From: Micrasema longulum
Lineage: Eukaryota > Arthropoda > Insecta > Trichoptera > Brachycentridae
Reading direction: 5' to 3'
Assembly (NCBI GenBank): GCA_022494885.1
Contig: JAGVSM010003716.1
Coordinates: 26,428 to 90,427 of the forward strand
DNA: 64,000 bases
Part shown: positions 56,110-64,000 of the stretch, one piece after another
Numbering within the stretch: position 1 is the first letter of the stretch
How the letters are laid out: each line of letters opens with the position of its first letter
Notes under the pieces: model-generated
What the model was told of the DNA's origin: nothing
Seen by the model: the letters and a program-made list of their open reading frames with translations, nothing else
Databases searched by the model: none
Made by a program: the position numbers and the translations under genes

Positions 56110-56660
56110 CAAGAAATATATTTTTTTAAATTTATTTAAAAAAAAGTCAAATATACAATACAGCACTACTGCCAATTACAATGTACATAGATTATATAAT
56201 AAGATATCTACAAAAACATTATAGAAAAGTACAATAGATTTTTTCGGTCCATATAAACAATAATTGTAAACAAAGACAAACAAATCACTAATACACATTA
56301 TGATTCATAGTTAGAGAGGAAGAGTATAAAACTGTAATCCCAGCAAGGAAAGCATCCACGTCTCTTGGTAGGCTGTTCAACAGACCAATCATTCTCCTCA
56401 CAGGCATCAACAATGGTAAATTTGTTCTGTATTCTGTTAGAACAAATAATCTGTTTTGCCTCGCTCTTAAATAGTTGATCGGTACGTAAATATAATTTTA
56501 TGCTCTCCTAAATTTTGGGATTGTAAATTAACCCGCTCAGAAGTTTAAAGACCATCATAATCGCGGCAATGCTCCTTCTGGCCCACGAACTTCTGATACC
56601 GAGCATACCTAAAAGGAACAATGATGAGTACTGCAATGGGTAGTATCCATACTTCCACCA
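56110..56660 (-). pseudogene. LINE family F C-terminus and 3' UTR
   Basis: The minus strand reads LGIRSSWARRSIAAIMMVFK, LLSGLIYNPKI and SEAKQIICSNRIQNKFTI. After one frame shift, VRRMIGLLNSLPRDVDAFLA follows, then a long 3' UTR. A CR1-like C-terminus. Its 3' end meets the 3' end of LINE E (tail to tail). Confidence 0.75.
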
Positions 56661-57821
56661 GTATACAAAAGATATAAAAAAGTCAGTACATAAAATAATT
56701 TAACAGTAGTTCATTATCATATGTCGCTTTTGAAAATTAATCACCAGTATTAAACATCCTAAAATATTTATACCGAGATGATTTTTATTTACAGAGACTC
56801 AAGTTAAAAATGTCGATATGAGGTGGTATGGGTGAGTGACAAATTGAGGAAAGCGACAATAATATACACGATTTTTTCTAGTTCTTCATATCTGTTAATA
56901 TTGATTAAATCCAGAAGTTTACAACAATCACATTTATAATTAATGATTGTATATTATTTTTTTTTACCTTTTATTGTCCTGCGATCTTCCAGATTAAGAA
57001 AATTAAAACTATTCAACAAAGACGTGTATTTAATTTATTGTTTAGGAATATGCGATGTGAAATTAATGAATCACAAAAGTTTCGTTGGACTTTTTCAACA
57101 TTTTTTGTGTGAATATACAATACGGATTTTCTCTTTAAGTACAAAATAAAGTTCAAAACAATAATTGGCTGTAGCCATGTCTTCTATGCAGTAATAGTAT
57201 TATTTTGTATACACGGCTTAGTACCTTTTTTAAATACACTGTGAAGTACTAAATTAACATTTTTTATACTTGCATTTTATATATGGCTGTAAATATAATG
57301 ATCCTACCTTCATCCTTCCTCATTCAAATTGTTGTTGTCCTACCGTCCTGTGAGCAAGTCACGTTGTGTCAAATCTTACTCTGATAAGTCTTTATTATAT
57401 ACCTGCATCTGCATAGTTTCTAACAAAGTAAAATTAGTGTTCTATAAATTGCCTAAAATATACATTTATCAATATTTGCACTGGTATGTGTGCATGTTAA
57501 TTGTGAAGTGCTTCGTAAAAGAAAAATAAATGGAAAAATTCAAAGTGAGTAAAATTTCTAAAAAGTCCACAATATTATTTTTGTTTTCAATGTACAAAAC
57601 CTAAAAGGTAATAAGCTCAACAAACATACATAGAAACAAAAAATTAATATAACTACGTACATAAGTTTTTAAGTGATGTAAATAAGCAAATTATATACAA
57701 ATTAAAAACACCCCTTCACCTACCACATTCAGAAAAAGTAGTGTTTTCCCTTAATTTGTTAATTATAATATGAGTTAAAACAGACTTTGTGTTTTAGTAG
57801 AAGTGTAGTTAGTAAATATGT
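56661..57821. other. No gene identified
   Basis: 56810-56950 resembles 24390-24560 (AAAATGTCGATATGAG, TTTTTTCTAGTTCTTC). Open frames at 56943-57149 and 57329-57529 have no family features. Confidence 0.35.
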
Positions 57822-57875
57822 TTATCAACAATGTTTTGAGTTAGTCCAATTTTTTGTAGAAAAGAACTGGATTCG
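57822..57875 (+). repeat. FB end fragment
   Basis: CAACAATGTTTTGAGTTAGTCC and GAACTGGATTCG (first block slightly over its core TTTTGAGTTAGTCC) match the outer left end; the rest is lost. Confidence 0.5.
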
Positions 57876-58936
57876 GAAAACGAACCCTTGAGAAGAACAT
57901 AAATTAGTTTTTTTTTTTAAGAACACAAAGTTTAATATTGCTTACATGTCTAGTTGGTTCAATAAATTAAATACTTTTAAAAAAAACATGAACAAAAAGC
58001 ACAGCCTTAGGCCAAAAACTTGTTGAGAATTTCGATTGTACTTTATATAAAAAAATATAAAGCTTTGTCAATGTTTTAGGCCTATGGAACAAAAGAGCTT
58101 TTACATCACACAAAAATTTTTATCTGAGTGAAAAAATTAATAGCTTTTACTAAATAAACTTAACACTCATTATTTGCGAGCAGACAAAAAATTTCAAATG
58201 AGTTTTCAAAGCCTTAAAATCGGATCGCATGTGTGAAGCAAATCTAGTTGAACCCAATTTGGCAGTTTAGAAGCTCTTTGTAGGGGAACAGGCTGGGTCA
58301 GTGAAAGTTAAACATATGAGTAAGGGTTATTATGTCGATGTGATTTCAAAGGATCTATAATTGATTTTGAGATAGCTTAGTAAGCAAATTTTGAATCTAC
58401 AAAACGCATTTATTCGCGCAGTAGAATAGTAGGGGGTATAGTCAGCATAAATAAAGCCCGTTTAATATCCGGAAAGGTGAGCTGCAATTTCTTATCGATG
58501 AATAAACCTTTCATCGTGTACAAACATTTTGTACATACTGTTCGTTTACATAATAAAATAAATAAATAAATATTTTACCAAAATTTCATTTTAAAATGAC
58601 GAAACTAAAAAGAGGCCACCTCTATTGGTTGTTGTTTTTTTTAAGTAATATTTTTTATTAACTCTTAAAGGACTGTGCTAAAAATACCTCCTTGAGACAG
58701 TGTGGCAACGTCATGTTTGATTAAGCAAAATATGTCATGTTTTTAAGAAAAAAAAAATTAAAAAGAATTCAACACATAAATATTTATTTCTTCATTTATT
58801 TTATTGGGTAAACAGTTTGTGCTCAAATATTGTTATTTTATTTGTATATTAGTGTAAGACACTCATGCACACACCAAAAATTTTGTTTATACTTAATAAA
58901 ATAATAATAATTATTATTATTTTATTTTTATTCCAT
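57876..58936. other. No gene; LINE tail near 58575
   Basis: TTTTGTACATACTGTTCGTT then an AAATAAATAAATAAATATT tail at about 58520-58578 matches the tail at 5828-5880. The upstream part (58200-58480) may be its decayed coding end. The rest is A+T-rich. Confidence 0.35.
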
Positions 58937-59087
58937 GAAAACAGGCCGGCCGGAAGGCCGTATTACAGTAGTAAATTACAGCACAGAAAATCCAGGCTTG
59001 AGAAAAATCTCATTCAATTTTTGTGTTCTCACCGAGAATCGAACCAAGAACCTTCCGTGCGTGAGTCAAGCGTCTTCACTGGAGGCC
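58937..59087 (-). repeat. SINE-3 copy (tRNA-derived)
   Basis: On the minus strand: GGCCTCCAGTGAAGACGCTT head, then CGTGCGTGAGTCAAGC as seen on +, box B TTCGATTCTCGG, body CAAGCCTGGATTTTCTGTG and GGCCTTCCGGCCGG end. Second copy at 63564-63726. The open frames on both strands here are by-products. Confidence 0.8.
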
Positions 59088-59965
59088 ACCAAATAAAACA
59101 ATTGTAAAAGATAAGAAATAAAAAAAATGTATAAAATAATAAAGTTAATTGAATATCGGCTTTTCTCAATAATTTACATACATTGTCGTAATAAATATCA
59201 CCCTCTGTAAATCTATAGTTGTATTGCTGGCATATTTTAGGTATTGTAGATTGTTTCAAATAGTTTGTTGACGCGTTGTCTGTGTAAAACAGAAGATTTT
59301 GTCTTGTCGTCTAGATGGCTTTTGAAAAGTTTTGTAATCATTTCGGAGAGTCGATCATGTCCAATCAATTTAATCCCAGTCAGTGAAGAATTCACTTCCC
59401 TCTTTTCTCAATCCAATAGAGTACATTTTATGTACTTCTGGATTACTTTCTTTCAACACTAAGATGCTAAGGCTACTAGATTACAGAGAGCTCCTTCGGG
59501 CAGCTTTTCTCGTTTGACAAGGAGCAAATTTTCGGTGTACTCGTATGTGGGCACCGCCAAGGAGATTTATGTCCTTAGATGCAGTGTGCGGTGTGTGGTG
59601 GGTAAGCTGTCGGTCTAGATAGCTCACGGAATGGAAGTCTTTCAAGTAGATTGGGAGAATCAATTTTATTATTTTTTAATTTGTATAAAAAAAACTGCTC
59701 CAACATTATTCTTAGATTTTTAAGGGAATTTATTCCATGTAAATAAATAATTAAAATATATATCATCATTCCTTTCCGCACCTCATGGTGCATATACTTA
59801 TTTATCATAGTACTTATTTTATGCCTGCACCTTGATAATAGTCATATTTGAAATATTTGTATTCTTTGAAAATTGCAAATTATTTTACAAAATACAGGTG
59901 ATAAAGGTTCTAGATAAGGCTTTCACGCTATCCACACACGTGATCGATTTTCCCTCCGTTTTCAG
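59088..59965. other. No gene identified; SINE-1 scrap
   Basis: 59765-59800 (CCTTTCCGCACCTCATGGTG) is the inverse of the SINE-1 3' end. Open frames 59265-59462, 59481-59663 and 59575-59808 lack any family feature. CTCCGTTTTCAG at 59954-59965 is a good splice acceptor. Confidence 0.35.
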
Positions 59966-60165
59966 CCAATAAGATTACAAGGATGTGTATTCCAAAGGAT
60001 TTGAACGATATGAAAATAGAATACAAATCCACTGGGCCCGTTCTTCGTAGGAACTCCTTTGGGGAATACAAAAGTAGAAAGCCGTTCGCATTTAAGGATA
60101 TGTTTGATAGCGTTTATGCAAAAAGGATTTTTAGCCATCAAAAAGTCCACGAATATTTTTATTAA
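59966..60165 (+). other. Candidate terminal exon, unrecognised
   Basis: It follows a strong acceptor (TTTTCCCTCCGTTTTCAG). The frame from 59968 reads NKITRMCIPKDLNDMKIEYK, RRNSFGEYKSRKPFAFKDMF and ends KVHEYFY with TAA at 60163-60165. Composition is protein-like (charged, few low-complexity runs) and no repeat of the window overlaps it. It could be the last exon of a + strand gene or chance. I do not recognise it. Confidence 0.25.
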
Positions 60166-60839
60166 TATTGAGGTCGATTAAATCTATTCGAAATAATAAT
60201 ACCTTATTTAAATTTATTTAATGATAAAAAAAATCGAAAAACGGAAATCGCAAAGGGAGAAGTCTGTCTTGTAATGAAGTGTATGGCGCATTTGTTTACT
60301 ATGTTCAGAGCCTCGATTATGAACGCTATCTTCATCTGTATATATCGAGACGGTATACTTTACTTCTGGACTATCTGTATCTTACCTCGGTATGTTCTAC
60401 TTACTTGTCATATCAACATCATGATCGAAACAAGCCAATGATATGACCGCAAACAATTAGTCCGCGTTCCTTATTATCATTTAAAATAGTTCTTATTAAT
60501 ATTTTAAATAGGCTTCTGTAATAAAAAGTGCTCACTTCAAAGCAATTATAAACTTCAATAAACCCCAATTCAAGCAAGAAATGCTCGGTTGAACATGAAT
60601 TTTGCATGACTTTTGGAAATCACCTGGACGGTACGCTTAACGATCGTCTGTATGTATCTACTGATTGACTACAAAGCCGGTTCCTATAACGTCTCGTTAC
60701 ATACACTCGGAAAGATAGTAAAACAGATGGAAAAAATAAATTAACTAAATTATTTTTTAAGTGGTAACTTTCTGACGCATATAAGCTGTGTCTGACGCCT
60801 AGATACTCTTATTTGTTAATAGGAGAGAACCAAGCGACA
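60166..60839. other. Repeat-poor stretch, no gene identified
   Basis: 60240-60720 is less A+T-rich and free of the window's repeats. The minus-strand frame 60607-60419 is open for 62 codons without family features. Confidence 0.3.
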
Positions 60840-61035
60840 TTATTTTCACATCTAGGCGTTCGTTTTATTAAAGTGACAGTTATGTCGGAATTTAATTCGA
60901 CTTCAAAACTGACTTATTTTTCTCTCATATTTTTAATAGGAAAAAAAGTGCCAACCTCAAAACGATTAAAAAATTTAGTTTATCATAATTGAAGAAAAAA
61001 TTGCTCGGTGGAACAAAATTTTTGACACTTTTAAT
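60840..61035 (+). repeat. Dispersed repeat, pair of 18520-18705
   Basis: TCTCTCATATTTTTAATAGG, AAAAAAAGTGCCAACCTCAA and CGGTGGAACAAAATTTTTG in the same order as the other copy. Confidence 0.55.
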
Positions 61036-61179
61036 GCGTAGATAAACGTATGGAGGGGTTCTAGACCAGTCGGTATAAAATGATGTACTTACATCAAAAC
61101 TTGATGGTGAGGGTATCGGTTCTATACCTTTGTAGTAGTCATACTGAAGCTATGTCATTTTAGAGCGTAGATATGTGTA

Positions 61180-61412
61180 CGGTAACGTACGCTTTCCCTT
61201 GATTCATATCGATGTACCTACCCAAAACTTGAAGGTGGGAGGTCGGTAGTATATTTTTTAATCGCTAGAGGGAATTTATCTTCATCTAAACCATCACCTA
61301 GATGGTATGTATAGTTGACGATAAATTATCTCTAGCGATTACAAAGATACACTACCAACTCCCCACTTTCAAGTTTTATGTAGCTACATCAATATGAAAC
61401 AAGAGGAAGCGT
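61180..61412. repeat. Hairpin-forming inverted repeat, about 230 bp
   Basis: TAATCGCTAGAGGGAATTTA at 61259 pairs with TAAATTATCTCTAGCGATTA at 61322. Outward, AACTTGAAGGTGGGAGGTCG pairs with a stretch holding ACTCCCCACTTTCAAGTT. GATTCATATCGATGTACC pairs with AGCTACATCAATATGAAAC. The loop is about 40 bp. Structure of a small foldback MITE. Confidence 0.7.
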
Positions 61413-61866
61413 ATTGACACTGCATTCCGCATATCAAGGATATTGATTTATTTCATTAAAATTAAAACACAGTCTACTCCACTAAATAGTATTGTAGAAG
61501 CCCTAGGGCTTCGCCCCCCGCAATTTCTTGCCCCGAACCCGCATGGGAATTCGTTTTCTCACCACATTAATTTGCCGAATTGTGGGAAAACTATCAGCAC
61601 CATACCGGAAGCAAAACACTACGATGGTGACTGAATTATTTTGTTCCGTTCTACGGAAAATCGTTAGATAATTTTTAACAATTATTTATAGTGTGCATAT
61701 TTTGAATAAGCTGAAAATGAGACATTTTGCATCCCATAGAATAAACGCCACGTATTTGTTAGCAGCGCACAAGGCGAGCATGACGCGGACGTCAACGTGA
61801 CTTGAAGCCAACTGCGAGCGTTTTTAAACCCGAAAATTATAAATGAGAACTTGTTTCTTTTTAACA
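61413..61866. other. No gene identified
   Basis: 61495-61560 is unusually G+C-rich (CCCTAGGGCTTCGCCCCCCG). The frames 61443-61634 (+) and 61867-61682 (-) have no family features. Confidence 0.35.
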
Positions 61867-62375
61867 ATATTTAGAGTTTGTCCAAATTTTTGTAGTAAAG
61901 GACTATATTCAACTCCCTGAAGAGCTGTTAACATCAACATATTAAACCAGCCAAAGGTTATAAGCCCTGTACGAGTAGATGCCTAGACTTCTATTTTGTT
62001 CTGTTAATGTTAACAGCTTCCCAGAGAGTTGAATCCAGTCCTTGTCTACAAAAATTTCGACAAACTCAAAATATTGTTGATAAATACACCTGGTCCATGA
62101 AGAAGTATAGAAATTGAAAACTCAAAATTTTCAGGCGTAGCCTAGTTATGTAGGTGAAATAATTCAATCAGATGAATCTCACCGGTATAAATAAAGGTTA
62201 TAGTTCTTTAACCTTACACACATCAACAGATGTAAAAATTAAAGGAATATAGGTGTTAAAATATGGGCAGAGTGGTGAATGTTACACATTGTGTAAAGTG
62301 GTCATTTAAACCAGACAATGACAGGTCATACGCCCTGTAGATGACTAGACTTATACATATATTGCCTTCTCTGAA
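61867..62375. repeat. FB foldback-family copy, composite
   Basis: 61867-62077 is a self-contained hairpin: CAATATTTAGAGTTTGTCCA at the left pairs with GACAAACTCAAAATATTG at the right, with GAGCTGTTAACATCAACA / GTTAATGTTAACAGCTTC inside. From 62078 the usual right half follows (CACCTGGTCCATGAAGAAGT, GTAGGTGAAATAATTCAAT, GACAGGTCATACGCCC). Confidence 0.8.
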
Positions 62376-62499
62376 AAGTTTTTTTTTCATTGACAGTTAT
62401 ATCGTTTTTATCATTAGAATCGTATAAATCCACTCAAAACATTTAATATTGATTCTTTAATTGATATTCTTAATTTGAGAAAATAACCCAACATTATTT

Positions 62500-62965
62500 A
62501 TTTATTTATGTACGACATTTCTGCCAATTACGTATATGTGGTTTAAAGAGTACTCAAAAATAAAAATATTAAAAAATCGAGTATGATATATTAATATACT
62601 TGTACTGTACATATTATAAATTACTTGAAATACATACATATTTTAAAGTAATTATAACATAACATTAATCAATCAAATTATAACTATTCTAACCCAATTT
62701 CCTGAAGTTGATTTGCTCTTTTTGATAAAAATATGCTGGTCAATTTATTTTTTAAGTTAGAAAGAGATTAACTAAATATTTTGAAATATGATGCATATTC
62801 ATTCCTGCTATTCTGTAATCTAACAATAGGTGAGTTATATTTAGCCACCGTTCGAGAATTTTGACAATAAAATATTGTGGATGTTCTGCTTAACCTAGTT
62901 GGTACATAGAATGAAATCAACTTCAGTAGACCGGGGTATTTAGTAGACATTGGTTTTATTATTTT
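62500..62965 (-). pseudogene. LINE family C-like C-terminal fragment
   Basis: The minus-strand frame 62950-62768 reads LLKLISFYVPTRLSRTSTIF and NSRTVAKYNSPIVRLQNSRN, comparable with LLALINFKVPGR and NSRTVYSYSAIVNRFHVLGN in LINE C at 42380-42500. A 3' UTR and a TTATTTATTTATG tail (at 62500) follow. Confidence 0.7.
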
Positions 62966-63447
62966 TTATAAAGACATTTTAAAAATAACTAGAACGTGCA
63001 ATGTGCACTACTTTCCCAATTTATAGTTAAATATTTGGATTTGCCTTTGAAGCAGACTACTGAACTTCTAAAATTTTATTTACCCGTAAGTGAAAATATT
63101 AAGATACGTTCACATAACACTTTGAACCCCTTTCTTTCAAGGTGAATTACATTTGATTCAAAGATCATGTTCAAATTATCTGAACGTGAACAAACTCCCG
63201 TATGAAAAGAAACGAAAAGGGAAATGGGTCGTGATGTAATCGGTTACATTCAAAGTTTGCTATAAAAACTAGTTGTATTTTTGAGTAAACGGATGTAAAA
63301 TTTTCCATGTGTTATCAAATATTTGCGCTATTTATTTATTTATTTGATTTAAATTATTAATTTACAATTCTTGATGGAATTCCATTGTAATAATGTTATT
63401 ACTAATATTTACATATAATTAACCAATTATAAATACTTGGTACACTT
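62966..63447. other. No gene identified
   Basis: A+T-rich; 63320-63345 holds a (TTTA)n run. Confidence 0.35.
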
Positions 63448-63540
63448 CCATTTATTTATTTTTATTTATTTTATTGCATTGGAAAGCCAACAGACATTGA
63501 TTAATTTATAAGATACAATTATATTGTAAATTACATTTTT
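63448..63540 (-). repeat. LINE 3' tail
   Basis: TTATTTATTTTTATTTATTT then GGAAAGCCAACAGACATTGA resembles the tail of the LINE at 27357 (TTATTTGGATAACCAACAGC). A 5'-truncated remnant. Confidence 0.5.
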
Positions 63541-63563
63541 TTTTTTTTTTACATTTTTTTTTT

Positions 63564-63726
63564 GCACCACAACAGGCCAGGAGGCCTAATTACAGTGGTG
63601 AATTACAATCACAGAGCACCCAGGCTTGAGAAAAATCACATTTTAATTTTTGTGTTTTCACCGGGAATCAAACCCGGAACCTTCCGTGCGTGAGTCAAGC
63701 GTCTTGACCACTACACCACGGAGGCC
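63564..63726 (-). repeat. SINE-3 copy, well kept
   Basis: On the minus strand: GGCCTCCGTGGTGTAGTGGT (box A), GACGCTTGACTCACGCACGG, box B GGGTTTGATTCCC, then CTCAAGCCTGGGTGCTCTG and GGCCTCCTGGCCTG. The head folds as a tRNA cloverleaf by eye, but there is no terminator and a SINE body follows. Confidence 0.85.
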
Positions 63727-63931
63727 GCCGTAAATACATATCATAAAGTCAAATTAGAGGCTTCCACATAACATTTTTATTGTAAATGTGTCACATAAAA
63801 ATTATACTCAACATAAAATAACAAATCATACAAGACTTGATTAAAAATGTAAATGTAATACATATTATTAAAAATATATCTACTTATGAATATTGGTCAC
63901 ACAGTTGCACATTATTATATATAATACAACT

Positions 63932-64000
63932 ATAGTTTACATATTACAACAGAGATGAAGAACATTAAAGAAAAGGTAATATAGAAGTCTAGGCATCTAC
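63932..64000 (+). repeat. FB copy, cut by the window end
   Basis: ATATTACAACAGAGATGAAG, AAAAGGTAATATAGAAGTC and TAGGCATCTAC match the left arm of 21075-21618. Confidence 0.75.

Noticed and set aside
63650..63726. Possible tRNA gene on the minus strand
   Set aside because: Good tRNA-like head but followed by a SINE-3 body shared with 58937-59087.
1..64000. CRISPR arrays, rRNA genes, operons
   Set aside because: None seen; the spliced K2P gene, SINEs and LINEs show this is animal nuclear DNA.

Overview
The window is an AT-rich stretch of an animal nuclear genome, most likely an insect and possibly a beetle. The order-level guess is inference from repeat content and codon style only. There is one recognisable host gene: the 3' part of a two-pore-domain (K2P/KCNK, TWIK-related) potassium channel on the + strand. 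Its exons are 3474-3676 (second half of pore loop 1 plus TM2) and 6655-7308 (linker, TM3, pore loop 2, TM4, C-terminus, stop). The 5' exons were not found and probably lie upstream of the window.

Almost everything else is repeat. About twenty fragments of non-LTR retrotransposons (LINEs) can be recognised, nearly all 5'-truncated C-terminal/3' ends. They fall into several families, labelled A-H here for convenience. The only long one is on the - strand at about 27357-31345. It keeps an FP25K-like ORF1 C-terminus and an endonuclease-plus-reverse-transcriptase ORF2 broken by three single-base indels, all in A-runs. A Penelope-like element remnant with a GIY-YIG endonuclease motif lies at 40440-41138, as two copies joined head to head.

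Three tRNA-derived SINE families recur: SINE-1, SINE-2 and SINE-3 (local names). DNA-transposon-like non-autonomous elements include an 811-bp hAT-like element inside the K2P intron (4408-5218), a 936-bp foldback element flanked by TTAAAA (22213-23148), a 225-bp MITE (26663-26887) and two abutting MITEs (47608-47854, 47850-47980). A palindromic foldback family (called FB here) is present in about fourteen copies. Diverged tandem units lie at 47993-48360 and 51478-51985.

Three places may hold unrecognised host sequence: a GC-richer, repeat-free block with good splice donors at 20398-20905 (possible promoter/first exon), a GC-richer segment at 21720-21996 (possible minus-strand exon), and a possible exon at 59966-60165. 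No rRNA, functional tRNA, CRISPR array or bacterial-style operon was seen. No clear new biological system was found; the best leads are the foldback elements, the head-to-head Penelope copy and the candidate first exon.
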